Positions 18,870-26,776 of a stretch of DNA of 64,000 nt are shown here, one piece after another. The notes beneath the pieces are model-generated. The model made no database searches. It was not told the DNA's origin and saw only the letters and a list, made by a program, of their open reading frames with translations. Location: contig DAHUYQ010000036.1 in assembly GCA_027315115.1 (NCBI GenBank), positions 1 through 64,000 of the forward strand. Reading direction: 5' to 3'. Made by a program: the position numbers and the translations under genes. Numbering within the stretch: the first letter of the stretch is position 1; every line of letters begins with the position of its first letter. The stretch comes from Solirubrobacterales bacterium (GTDB lineage: Bacteria; Actinomycetota; Thermoleophilia; Solirubrobacterales; Solirubrobacteraceae).

Positions 18870-19471
18870 GCACCGTCGAGATCCAGGCAAAGGACGTCAA
18901 GGCGCTCCGCGATCGCACTGGCGCCGGCATGATGGACTGCAAGAAGGCGCTGACCGAATCCGCCGGAGACATCGAGAAGGCGATCGAGATCCTGCGCGTC
19001 AAGCAGGGCAAGAAGATCCAGGATCTCGGTGAGCGCACCGCCACCGAGGGCACGATCCAGTCCTACATCCATGCCGGCGCGAAGGTAGGCGTGCTGATCG
19101 AGGTCGACTGCAACACCGACTTCGTGGCGAGCAACGACGAGTTCGTGGCCTTCGCCAAGGATGTGGCGATGCAGATCGCGGCCAGTCCGACGGTCTCCTA
19201 CATCAGCCGTGACGACGTGCCGGAGGAGCAGAAGGCCGCCGAGTCGCGCGTCTACGAGCAGGAGGCCGCCGACAAGCCGGAGAACGTGCGCGAGAAGATC
19301 GTCAGCGGCAAGCTCGACGCCTGGTTGAAGGGCATCGTGCTGCTCGAGCAGGAGATGCACCATCCCAAGTTCGAGGGCAAGACCGTCCAGCAACTGCGCG
19401 ACGAGCTCACAGCGAAGACCGGCGAGAACGTCGTCATACGCCGTTTCGTGCGCTTCGCCGTGGGTCAGTAG
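18866..19471 (+). CDS. tsf: Elongation factor Ts
   Basis: The nucleotide exchange factor of EF-Tu. N-terminal UBA-like domain KALRDRTGAGMMDCKKALTE, and the core with IEVDCNTDFVASNDEF, the Asp-Phe (TDFV) element that contacts EF-Tu. At 201 residues it is the short form seen in Thermus and cyanobacteria-like lineages, with one core subdomain reduced. It forms an operon with rpsB (ATGA overlap). Normally pyrH follows; here pyrH lies 29 kb downstream. Confidence 0.95.
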   Translation: MSTVEIQAKDVKALRDRTGAGMMDCKKALTESAGDIEKAIEILRVKQGKKIQDLGERTATEGTIQSYIHAGAKVGVLIEVDCNTDFVASNDEFVAFAKDVAMQIAASPTVSYISRDDVPEEQKAAESRVYEQEAADKPENVREKIVSGKLDAWLKGIVLLEQEMHHPKFEGKTVQQLRDELTAKTGENVVIRRFVRFAVGQ

Positions 19472-19486
19472 GCCACGCCACAGCCA

Positions 19487-19544
19487 CCCGGCGCCGTTCT
19501 CCTCGGCAGGCGCATTCTGCGCATCGGCATCCGCCGGCGCCGGG
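19487..19544 (+). terminator. Nested hairpin after tsf
   Basis: CCCGGCGCC (19487-19495) pairs with GGCGCCGGG (19536-19544), a 9-bp outer stem. Inside lies GCGCA-TTC-TGCGC (19510-19522). There is no U tract. It sits 15 nt after the tsf stop and fits the end of the rpsB-tsf transcript. Confidence 0.45.
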
Positions 19545-19754
19545 CTCTGTGTGTCGTTTGAGGGAAACGCCGGTGCCGACCTCCGGCTCCAAACAGCTCC
19601 ATTTCTAGGTAGTTACCCGTGATCGAGCGCGGGATTTGCCGCCGACTCTGCATGCCAGCGCGAGATTCACTCGCAAATTCGAGTTTTAGAGTTAGCATCG
19701 TGTTGGCCTCGCGGGGGCGCAGAAGCGCAATCAAGCGAGTCGTGGTCTCGCCGT

Positions 19755-20459
19755 ATGAGCACATCGCATCTACATGCAGAGATCGGGCGAATAGGGCAGG
19801 GCAGGCGGGGGATGCTCGAGGTGATGGGCTCCCTGGTGCCACCCGGCCTGCGGCGGCGCGTGCTGCGCCGCGCGGCCGCCGGCGCGCTGGCGCAGGAGCG
19901 CCAGCGCCTGGCCGCCGAGGTGCACGATCTGGTGATGCAGGATCTGCTCGTCGCGGTGGCGAGCGCGCGCACGCTGCTCGACGATCCGGAGCTGGCGCCT
20001 GAGGCCAGCTCGATGGTGATCGCCGGCGAGCGGGCACTCGCGGCCGCTCGCGACATCGTCGGCGATCTGACCGCGCGCGACGTGGAGCCGCTGGCACAGG
20101 CGATCGAGGCCAGCGTGCGGGCGGCGGCCAGGCGCGCGCATCTGCGCTTCGACGCGCTGGGTGTTCCCGCGGGCGCGCGGACGGACGCCGCCACCTGCGA
20201 CGCGCTCGTGCACATCGGGCGGGAGGCCGTGACCAACGGGGTCAGGCATGGCGGGGCCAGTGCGATCGAGGTGCTGCTGGAGCACGAGGACGAGTGGCGC
20301 CTGAGCGTCAGCGACGACGGGCGTGGCTTCGAGCCCGAGATGGCGCCGCGGGGCTTCGGCCTGAGCAGCATGAGGCAGATGGCCGTCGAGCTCGGCGGGT
20401 CGCTGGACGTGCGCAGCGCGCCGGGTCGCGGTACGACCGTGGAGGCGGTGCTCCCGTGA
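19755..20459 (+). CDS. NarL-family (HisKA_3) soluble sensor histidine kinase
   Basis: A cytoplasmic two-component kinase (234 aa) with no membrane segment or PAS domain. The phospho-accepting His is H57 in QERQRLAAEVHDLVMQDLL (HisKA_3 type). The HATPase_c domain has the N-box REAVTNGVRHGGA, G1 DDGRGFEPE, G2 GFGLSSMRQMAVELGG and a terminal GRGTTVEAVLP. Third-position G+C is low before codon 20, so ATG 19812 (MLEVMGS) may be the true start. It overlaps its regulator by 4 nt (GTGA), making them a cognate pair. The signal is unknown. Confidence 0.85.
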   Translation: MSTSHLHAEIGRIGQGRRGMLEVMGSLVPPGLRRRVLRRAAAGALAQERQRLAAEVHDLVMQDLLVAVASARTLLDDPELAPEASSMVIAGERALAAARDIVGDLTARDVEPLAQAIEASVRAAARRAHLRFDALGVPAGARTDAATCDALVHIGREAVTNGVRHGGASAIEVLLEHEDEWRLSVSDDGRGFEPEMAPRGFGLSSMRQMAVELGGSLDVRSAPGRGTTVEAVLP

Positions 20460-21103
20460 GCCACGAGCCCACGATCCTGGTTGCCGACGACCATCCGGTG
20501 ATCAGGCTGGGAGTGAGGCTGGCGCTCGCTCGCGGCGGCTTCCGCGTGGTGGCCGAGGCATCCAGCGGCGCCGGCGCGGTGGAGGCGGCGGTCCGTGAGC
20601 GCCCCGAAGTGTGTCTGCTCGACGTCTACATGCCGGGCGGAGGCGTCAACGCGGCGCAACAGATCGCCGAGGCGTTGAGCGGGACCGCGATAGTGATGCT
20701 CACCGTTTCCGACAGCACCGAAGACGTGCTTGCGGCACTGCGCGCCGGGGCATCGGGCTATCTGCTCAAGGACACGAGCCCCGACCGGTTGCCGGCTGCG
20801 CTGTGCGGCGTGCTGAAGGGGGAGGCGGCGCTGCCGCGCCCGCTGGTGGCGCGCGTGCTGCGCGAGTTTCGAGACGAGGCGCAGAGCCGGCGAATCCGCG
20901 TCGGCGAGGTGGAGCTGACCCCGCGCGAGTCGGAGATCATGCGCATGCTGGGCTCCGGCATGAGCACGCTGGAGATCGGCTCCACGCTCGCGCTGTCTCC
21001 GATCACGGTGCGACGCCACATCTCCACGGGCGTGTCCAAGCTCGGCGCCAGTGACCGGCGCGCCGCGATCAGAGCGATGAGGCCGCTCGCCGAAGCGAGG
21101 TGA
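20456..21103 (+). CDS. NarL/LuxR-type response regulator
   Basis: Partner of the preceding kinase. Receiver domain: acidic pair D11-D12, phospho-acceptor D56 in VCLLDVYMPGG, Thr in MLTVSD and Lys in GYLLKDTSP. The C-terminal LuxR HTH is LTPRESEIMRMLGSGMSTLEIGSTLALSPITVRRHIS. Length is 215 aa; the GTG start overlaps the kinase stop. All residues needed for phosphorylation are present, unlike the regulator at 21144-21803 that faces it. Confidence 0.88.
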   Translation: MSHEPTILVADDHPVIRLGVRLALARGGFRVVAEASSGAGAVEAAVRERPEVCLLDVYMPGGGVNAAQQIAEALSGTAIVMLTVSDSTEDVLAALRAGASGYLLKDTSPDRLPAALCGVLKGEAALPRPLVARVLREFRDEAQSRRIRVGEVELTPRESEIMRMLGSGMSTLEIGSTLALSPITVRRHISTGVSKLGASDRRAAIRAMRPLAEAR

Positions 21104-21120
21104 TCCGCGCGAGAGCGGAT
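21103..21120 (+). terminator. Hairpin between convergent regulator genes
   Basis: ATCCGC (21103-21108), loop GCGAGA, GCGGAT (21115-21120), in the 40-nt gap between two convergent genes. No T-run on either side; possibly a weak bidirectional terminator. Confidence 0.35.
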
Positions 21121-21143
21121 GGGCACGGGCGCCGGCTCATCCC

Positions 21144-21803
21144 TCAGGCGAGCCCGCCGCGGACGGCGCGGACCGCCGCCTCCACGCGGCTGCGCACGCC
21201 GAGCTTCTCCAGGATGTTGGTTACGTAGTGCTTGACCGTGTGGGGGCTGATCGAGAGCGCATGCCCGATCTGCGCGTTGTCCGCTCCCACCACTATCAGC
21301 CGCAGGACCTCCAGCTCGCGAGCGGTCAGCGAGCGCAGCGCCCGCACGATCTCCTCATCGGGTCGCGCGTTGGCGCGCACATGCCCCACGAGCGCGCTCA
21401 TCGCCGCCGCGGAGAGCACGGCGCTGCCGCTTGCCGCCTGCCTGATTCCGCCGGCAAGCTCCTCGGGCGCCATGTCCTTGCCGAGATGCCCCCCGGCGCC
21501 GGCGGCGAGCGCCTCCACGGCGTCTTCTCCCTTCGCGAATGCCGTCACGACCACTATCTGCAGCCCGGGATTGTCGGAGAGGATCTCCCGTATCGCATCG
21601 GCCCCCGAGAGGCCAGGCATGTTCAGTCCCAGCACGACCACGTCGGGCTTGGCTGTGCGTCCCAGACGCGCCACGTCGGAGAACGCGCTCGTTTCGCCGA
21701 CGACGGCCATGCCGCTGCGTTCCAGGGTCGCGCGCAGACCTTCGCGGAAGAGGTGGTGATCGTCTGCGATCAGCACCCGAATCGTGGTGTCCTCATCGGG
21801 CAC
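21144..21803 (-). CDS. Atypical LuxR-type response regulator lacking the phospho-Asp
   Basis: A 219-aa NarL/FixJ-like regulator with a GTG start. The acidic pair D14-D15 is kept in LIADDHHLFREGL and the Lys in GHLGKDMAP, but the phosphorylation site reads DVVVLGLNMPGLSG: Gly (G59) where Asp is expected. The HTH LTARELEVLRLIVVGADNAQIGHALSISPHTVKHYV is intact. It is therefore probably phosphorylation-independent, like other atypical receivers, and may work by constitutive or ligand-controlled binding. It lies 43 nt downstream of the sugar nucleotidyltransferase-like gene on the same strand and may share its transcript. Confidence 0.85.
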   Translation of the reverse strand: MPDEDTTIRVLIADDHHLFREGLRATLERSGMAVVGETSAFSDVARLGRTAKPDVVVLGLNMPGLSGADAIREILSDNPGLQIVVVTAFAKGEDAVEALAAGAGGHLGKDMAPEELAGGIRQAASGSAVLSAAAMSALVGHVRANARPDEEIVRALRSLTARELEVLRLIVVGADNAQIGHALSISPHTVKHYVTNILEKLGVRSRVEAAVRAVRGGLA

Positions 21804-21846
21804 GCCTTCACGGTAGTGAAACTCGCGCCGCGGCGCGAGTCACGAT

Positions 21847-22917
21847 TCAGCAGAGTGCGACTCTGTCTCCGTCGCCGACCTGGAGCCGCATCGCGCGCGG
21901 CACCGAGAAGTCTCGGAAGACCTTCGCGTCGCGGCCGACGACGCTGGCGACCAGCCGCCTGCCCACGTGCAGGACGCAGGCGCCCGCGAACACGATCGAC
22001 TGCTCGATCTCTGCGCCCTCCAGCCGCACGCCCTCGCCGATCGATGTGTGCGGCCCGACGTAGGAGTCGCGCACCACGGCGCCGGCTCCGATGACCGCCG
22101 GGCCGTAGATCACGCTCGAGCCCACCGTCGCGCTCGCGTCGATCTGCACGCGACCCTCGATCCGGTTGCCCCGCCGCCTGTCGGGCCGTATGTCGGTGCC
22201 GATGCGATCGAGCGCGATGCGGTTGACGTCGAGCAGGTCGGCTGGGTCGCCTGTGAACGCCCGCCACTCGTGGACCATTCGCACCTCTAGGCGGCCGGAT
22301 GCGTGGGCCGCCAGCGCCTCGGGCAGATCGGCAGGCTCCAGCCCCTGCAGCGCGGCGGGCATGCCGGCAATCTCCTGCAGCGCGCCGGGCGCCAGCGCGC
22401 AAACGCCGGCAAGGCCGAGGGCGGCGGCTGAGGAGCCGATCTCCGCCAGGCGCAGAGCGCGCCGCACGGCGGGCTGCAGACGCTGCTGGTCGCTGACGTC
22501 CTGCGCAACCAGCAGCAGCACATCGGGGCCATCGCCGCCCAGCAGCGGATCGAGAATCCCTCCAAGCGGGGCGTCGAGCAGCCCGTCTGCCCGGTGCACG
22601 ATCATCGGCTTGCCGCCGGCGAAGTCGGCGATCGCGCGCAGGGCGCCGCCGGGGTCGGTCTTCGCATCACAGTCCAGGACGCGCACTCCGGCGTCGGGCG
22701 GGCCCTCGCGCCTGACGCACGCCTCGACCTCGGCGGCCATCTCCGAAGGCGTGAGAACGGCGGTTTCGACCGCGCCCGCGTCCAGCAGGGCGTCGAGCAC
22801 GTGACAGAGGATCGGCCTGTTGGCGACCCGCTGCAGCGAGCCGGCGCGCGTCGCGTCGAGCCACCGCCCGCACGGCATCGGGCTGCTGGGAACGATCGCG
22901 ACGCCCACTCCTTGCAT
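21847..22917 (-). CDS. Degenerate NDP-sugar nucleotidyltransferase with left-handed beta-helix
   Basis: Fold relation: RmlA/GlmU-like proteins, with an N-terminal nucleotidyltransferase region and C-terminal hexapeptide repeats (about residues 245-340; VQIDASATVGSSVIYGPAVIGAGAVVRDSYVG in segments). The expected N-terminal GGxGTRL...PK nucleotide loop is replaced by AIVPSSPMPCGRWLDATR, though VANRPILCHVLDALLDAGA aligns well with the family. It is thus likely catalytically dead or altered, 356 aa. ATG 22917 matches the family N-terminus, but no Shine-Dalgarno is visible. Context suggests a role in sugar sensing or scaffolding for the polysaccharide locus. Confidence 0.7.
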   Translation of the reverse strand: MQGVGVAIVPSSPMPCGRWLDATRAGSLQRVANRPILCHVLDALLDAGAVETAVLTPSEMAAEVEACVRREGPPDAGVRVLDCDAKTDPGGALRAIADFAGGKPMIVHRADGLLDAPLGGILDPLLGGDGPDVLLLVAQDVSDQQRLQPAVRRALRLAEIGSSAAALGLAGVCALAPGALQEIAGMPAALQGLEPADLPEALAAHASGRLEVRMVHEWRAFTGDPADLLDVNRIALDRIGTDIRPDRRRGNRIEGRVQIDASATVGSSVIYGPAVIGAGAVVRDSYVGPHTSIGEGVRLEGAEIEQSIVFAGACVLHVGRRLVASVVGRDAKVFRDFSVPRAMRLQVGDGDRVALC

Positions 22918-22942
22918 GCGAACAGAACGATGCGGACAGTCC

Positions 22943-23079
22943 CTCACTCGCACGCTGATCAGATGATTTGCGTCGCCAGGCGATGCGCGCCATCGGCGCA
23001 ATTACGCAGACAAACGATTGACAAGCGCGGTAGCTCTCGTTCCCGAAAACCGCTGACAAAGTCTCACTCGTACGCTTGT
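22943..23079. repeat. Direct repeat in the divergent promoter region
   Basis: CTCACTCGCACGCTGAT (22943-22959) and CTCACTCGTACGCTTGT (23063-23079) share 14 of 17 positions, 120 bp apart, in the 238-bp region between the sugar nucleotidyltransferase-like gene and the beta-helix gene. A TTGACA is also seen at 23018-23023. They could bind a shared regulator. Confidence 0.4.
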
Positions 23080-23109
23080 GTGCAGGGAATGGGCAGTGCA
23101 TACAAAGGG

Positions 23110-23148
23110 TTGACAGCTGGATACGGGCGCCGATTTGAGCTGTACACT
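23110..23148 (+). promoter_or_regulatory. Promoter of the beta-helix gene
   Basis: TACACT (23143-23148) stands 7 nt before the ATG at 23156, giving a leaderless mRNA. A perfect TTGACA lies at 23110-23115 but is 27 bp from TACACT, so it either belongs to another start or is an upstream element. No Shine-Dalgarno is present. Confidence 0.4.
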
Positions 23149-23155
23149 GCCGCGG

Positions 23156-24541
23156 ATGCCGAACCGAATTCGTGCGTTAATCGCGGTTACCGCAGTGGCG
23201 ATATTGGCGAGCGGCGCGGCGGTGGCGTGGGCAGGTCCGCTGCTTACGGGAAGCGCAGCGAGCGCGCACCGTGGCGCGGGCGCCGCGAAGCGGCGCCCGC
23301 ACAAGCACAGAGCGTGCGTCAAGCACGCCCGCCGGCATGGCCGAAAGGCGGCCCGCAAGCGCCACAGGACCCACTGCAAGCATCAGCGGTGCCGGGCGCA
23401 TGCGAAGGCCCGGCATCTCTGCGCGCGCAAGCACAAGACCCGCAAGCATTCCGCCGGCACGGTGCCCGGCACCGGGATGCCACTTGGCTCGCTCGCGCCA
23501 TCGCAAGGCCCGCAAGGTGGATCGTCCTCGAAGAGAGGAGGCCCCTCGTCCGCGGGCGCGCCCGCCGGCAGCGGCTCCTCGGGCGGCTCCTCCGGGTCCG
23601 GCGGCGGCGGCTCCTCCGGGTCCGCCGGCGGCTCCTCCGGCTCCTCCGCGTCCGCCGGCGGCTCCTCTGGGTCCGCCGGCGGCGGCGCCAAAGAAGAAGG
23701 CCAGAGTGGAGGCACGAGCACCGGCTGCATGGCCAAGCCGAGCGCCTGCGGCTACCCCGATGCCACCAACACGGGCGTGCCCGCCGGCGCCAGCCTCAGC
23801 GCGCAGACAGGTGACATCCATGTCAAGAGCGCCGGAACGACGATCCAGAATCTGGCACTTGACGGCACGATCTACGTCGAAGCTCCCAACACCACGATCC
23901 GCGACACCGAAGTCACGGTCAACGGCACGCAGTCCGGATGCAAATCGCCCTGCGGTGGAAAGGGAATATGGATAAAGCCCGGCGTGAGCGGGACCGTGAT
24001 CGAAGGCGTCACCTGTCACGGCGGCGCCCCGACCGGCGAAAACGTGACCGAGTTCTGCATACAGAGCAACGACGCCTCCACGCGGGTGGAGCGCGTGCAC
24101 TTCTATAACTGCACCACGTGCATGGCCGGCCCGGGCACGTGGTCGGACTCCTTCGTGGATCAGACCGGCGCGAGCATCCCGCAGGAGCACTACGAGGACA
24201 TCTACTACGGCGGCGGGGCCGGGCAGGTCACCGTCCACCACGACACGATGCTCAACCCGCAGGGGCAGACCGCGGTCGTCTTCCTGAGCGTCGACTTCGG
24301 CAACCAGACCGAAGTCACGATCACGGACAACCTGATGGCCGGCGGCGGCTACATGGTCTACGGGGGCGGCAGCGGCAACGGCGGCCAGGTGATCGGTCCG
24401 GTGAGCATCACGGGAAATCGCTTCAGCCGCAAGTACTACCCCAACGGCGGCTACTACGGCGTCGACGCCTACATGAAGCCGGCCGTGACCAAATGGTCCG
24501 GCAACTGCTGGGACGAAACCCTCAAGGAAGTAGGCGAGTAG
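23156..24541 (+). CDS. Secreted protein with basic Cys/His stalk and beta-helix domain
   Basis: No named family recognised with certainty. In order: signal peptide (residues 1 to about 27, IRALIAVTAVAILASGAAVAWA); a segment to about residue 100 very rich in Arg, Lys, His and Cys (HKHRACVKHARRHGRKAARK); a Gly/Ser linker (about 125-180) of repeats such as SGSGGGGSSGS; and a C-terminal region (about 195-455) with short beta-rungs, GDIHVKSAGTTIQNLALDG, IYVEAPNTTIRDTEVTV, typical of right-handed parallel beta-helix proteins that bind or cut polysaccharide. It could be a polysaccharide lyase/hydrolase or a surface adhesin. It overlaps the facing glycosyltransferase by 20 nt at the 3' end. Confidence 0.75.
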   Translation: MPNRIRALIAVTAVAILASGAAVAWAGPLLTGSAASAHRGAGAAKRRPHKHRACVKHARRHGRKAARKRHRTHCKHQRCRAHAKARHLCARKHKTRKHSAGTVPGTGMPLGSLAPSQGPQGGSSSKRGGPSSAGAPAGSGSSGGSSGSGGGGSSGSAGGSSGSSASAGGSSGSAGGGAKEEGQSGGTSTGCMAKPSACGYPDATNTGVPAGASLSAQTGDIHVKSAGTTIQNLALDGTIYVEAPNTTIRDTEVTVNGTQSGCKSPCGGKGIWIKPGVSGTVIEGVTCHGGAPTGENVTEFCIQSNDASTRVERVHFYNCTTCMAGPGTWSDSFVDQTGASIPQEHYEDIYYGGGAGQVTVHHDTMLNPQGQTAVVFLSVDFGNQTEVTITDNLMAGGGYMVYGGGSGNGGQVIGPVSITGNRFSRKYYPNGGYYGVDAYMKPAVTKWSGNCWDETLKEVGE

Positions 24542-25472
24542 GCAGCAGCGCGCGCGCCATCCGCAGGCGCAGCTCGCGGCGCACGAAGCGGCGGAAGGCT
24601 CTGTCCTGGACCCGCTGCGCGCCGCGAGCAGCGGCACGCAGGTAGCCGTAGAGGAACGCGACTCCGGAGAGCCCCAACGGCCGCGTCCGGGCGACCTTCG
24701 CGGCTCTGAGGGTCACCCACGGAAGGGGAAACTGCGCCACGTAGGCGCACTCGCCGTGGCGAGCGCGGCCCCGCAGGGTGCCGTCGGCGCTGCCCCAGGG
24801 TCGGTGGTGAAGCGCCACCAGCGACGGCAGCGCGCGCGTGCGAAAGCCGTGCATGCGCGCGTAGGTCTCGTCGATCGTGTCCCAGCCCAGACGCTCCTGC
24901 ACGCCGCCGATCGCCTGCAGGCAGGGCTGTGACCAGCACTTCAACGCGCCTGGCACGTGGTGCTCGACGGGGATGCGCACCACTCGCCAGCGGCCGGCGG
25001 CGCCGGGTGCCGGGTCGGCGTACACGCCGCCGGCCAGCCCGAGTCGCGGGTCCGCGGCGAAGCTGGCCAGCAGCTCCTCGAAGTACTGCGGTGGCAGCTC
25101 GATGTCGCCGTCGAGCTTGGCGATGTGGGTGAACCTGCGCCAGGGCACGCTGTGCAGCGCGAAGTTGAAGGCGCGCGCCTCGGCCGCGATCGCGAGCCTG
25201 TCGCGAATCACCTCGACATCGCCCGGCGCCTGCGCCCGAAGGACGGCATCAACGCCGCCCGGCGACCTGGTGCTGAGGGTGTTCAGAAAGGGGATCTCTG
25301 ACTGCAGCGTCGAGAGCAGGCGCGGGGTCCGGTCGGTGGAGCCGTCGTCCACCACGATCCACGCGTCCGGTGGGCGAGTCTGCGCGGCGACCGCGGCCGC
25401 GACCCGCTCGATGTGGGCCTGCTCGTTGCGCACCGGCGAGATCACGAGCAGACGCTGATCGGCGGCGCTCAC
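24522..25472 (-). CDS. Family 2 glycosyltransferase
   Basis: A GT-A inverting glycosyltransferase (316 aa), last gene of a seven-gene minus-strand operon. Motifs: LVISPVRNEQAHIERVAAAV, WIVVDDGSTDRTPRLL, metal-binding AKLDGDIELP, and GGVQERLGWDTIDETYARMHGF. There is no long membrane domain, so it adds sugars on the cytoplasmic face. The GTG start overlaps the preceding gene by 4 nt. The acceptor sugar cannot be told. Confidence 0.85.
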   Translation of the reverse strand: MSAADQRLLVISPVRNEQAHIERVAAAVAAQTRPPDAWIVVDDGSTDRTPRLLSTLQSEIPFLNTLSTRSPGGVDAVLRAQAPGDVEVIRDRLAIAAEARAFNFALHSVPWRRFTHIAKLDGDIELPPQYFEELLASFAADPRLGLAGGVYADPAPGAAGRWRVVRIPVEHHVPGALKCWSQPCLQAIGGVQERLGWDTIDETYARMHGFRTRALPSLVALHHRPWGSADGTLRGRARHGECAYVAQFPLPWVTLRAAKVARTRPLGLSGVAFLYGYLRAAARGAQRVQDRAFRRFVRRELRLRMARALLPTRLLP

Positions 25473-26776
25473 GAGCCCTGCGCCCCCGACAGGATCTGTG
25501 CCTGCGCCGGCGCGAGCGCGTGCGTGGACGTGCGCAGCTCGCCGGCCATCCGCACCCGCTGCCCCACGATCCGCTCGACTCTTCGGGATGCCTCCTGCCA
25601 GGAGGCGTGCCGGACGCTCTGCGCCGCCTGCCGGGCGACCTGGCCAGCGCGCCGCGGCGAGTGGCGCGTGAGATCGCGCAGGGCGCTTGCGAGCGCGTAG
25701 GGAGTCGGCTGCGCGTAGACGACGTGCTCGTTGTCGAGCACGACACGGTTGTGCTCGGCGTCGTTGAGCAGCGGAATGCAGCCGGCGGCGAGCATCTCGT
25801 AGGGCACGAGCGAGACGTTGGTCGCCGAGATCACCAGCCCCGCGACGCAGCGGTTGTAGAGATCGTTGAGCGCGGCTGGGCTCAGGAGCCCGTGGTCGGT
25901 GGCGGGGAACGGGAGCCGGCCCGCATGCTCGCCGAAGAGGTGGATCGGCGTCCGCGGGCTCCACTGCGCGAAGAGCTCCAGCGCGGCGATCGCCAGCTCG
26001 AAGCCGCGGCGCGGGGTGGAGGGCCTGCAGTAGAGGCAGACGCCTGTGCGGGTGGCGCCGGGGTCGAGGCGGTAGCGCTCCTGCTCGCAGCCGAGCTTGA
26101 ACCAGTCCGCGCTCATGCCGTACTCGCCTTCCATTAGCTGCGCCAGCCAGCGCCCGGCGGTCACGCCGTGAAAGCCGAACCGGTAGGTGGCGGCGGCGAG
26201 CAGCGCCGCACTGCCGGCCGGGTGGAACGCCGGCTCGTGGTCCTGAACGAGGTAGAGGCGCGCTCCGCGCGCCGGCGAGGTGAGCACCGGATACGCGGTC
26301 TCCCAGGAGGTCGCGAAGATCGCGTGGGCGTCGGCGATGCCGGCCGCGGCGTCGCGAACCTCGACGTTGAGTCCCGGCCACCAGTCGGCGATCGTCTGCC
26401 GGTGGCGCTCCAGCGGCCAGCCGTGCCGGTCGTGGAGGTAGAGCACACACGTGTGCCCGGCGTCCTGCAGGCCGCCGATCAGGCGCGCCATCGTGCTGAA
26501 GCCTCCGGCGCCCTCGCCGGGCGGCGCGCACACCCAAGCCACGCGCAACGGCTGCCCGGGAGCATGCGCCAGCGGGGGCGGGTGCGGCAGGCCCGCGGCG
26601 AGGATCTCGCCGGCGCGTCGCAGGTCCTGGCTGCCGACCGCAAGGCGACGCTCGCCCGCGGGACTGACGCGCAGCGCCGCGCGTTCGAGCAGCCGTCCGG
26701 CCACCCCGCGCAAGCCTTCGCCTGCGATCAGCCGGCGCGCCTGCCGCGCGCGCTCTAGTGGCGTGGGCATGCTCAC
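25469..26776 (-). CDS. GT4-like glycosyltransferase (WsaF rhamnosyltransferase type)
   Basis: A GT-B fold glycosyltransferase (435 aa). The first Rossmann half begins at VAWVCAPPGEGAGGFSTMARLI. Also typical of WsaF-like rhamnosyltransferases: LVQDHEPAFHPAGS, FGFHGVTAGRWLAQLM, CLYCRPSTPRRGFELAI, and the donor-binding end YNRCVAGLVISATNVSLVPYEMLAAGCIPLLND. GTG 26776 overlaps the upstream stop (GTGA); ATG 26770 is an alternative two codons in. Likely adds a deoxyhexose to the repeat unit; the sugar is inferred only. Confidence 0.78.
   Translation of the reverse strand: MSMPTPLERARQARRLIAGEGLRGVAGRLLERAALRVSPAGERRLAVGSQDLRRAGEILAAGLPHPPPLAHAPGQPLRVAWVCAPPGEGAGGFSTMARLIGGLQDAGHTCVLYLHDRHGWPLERHRQTIADWWPGLNVEVRDAAAGIADAHAIFATSWETAYPVLTSPARGARLYLVQDHEPAFHPAGSAALLAAATYRFGFHGVTAGRWLAQLMEGEYGMSADWFKLGCEQERYRLDPGATRTGVCLYCRPSTPRRGFELAIAALELFAQWSPRTPIHLFGEHAGRLPFPATDHGLLSPAALNDLYNRCVAGLVISATNVSLVPYEMLAAGCIPLLNDAEHNRVVLDNEHVVYAQPTPYALASALRDLTRHSPRRAGQVARQAAQSVRHASWQEASRRVERIVGQRVRMAGELRTSTHALAPAQAQILSGAQGS

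Noticed and set aside
17556-18890. A 444-codon minus-strand frame opposite rpsB with Gly/Leu-rich, membrane-like sequence
   Set aside because: It mirrors the S2 Ala/Glu tail; hydrophobic look is an artefact of reading GC-rich charged codons in reverse.
23018-23046. TTGACA at 23018-23023 as a -35 for a plus-strand gene
   Set aside because: No -10-like hexamer lies 16-19 bp downstream and there is no start codon at a sensible distance.
23500-23700. Low-complexity GC-rich repeats as a possible non-coding repeat array
   Set aside because: They are the Gly/Ser linker of the secreted beta-helix protein and keep the frame.
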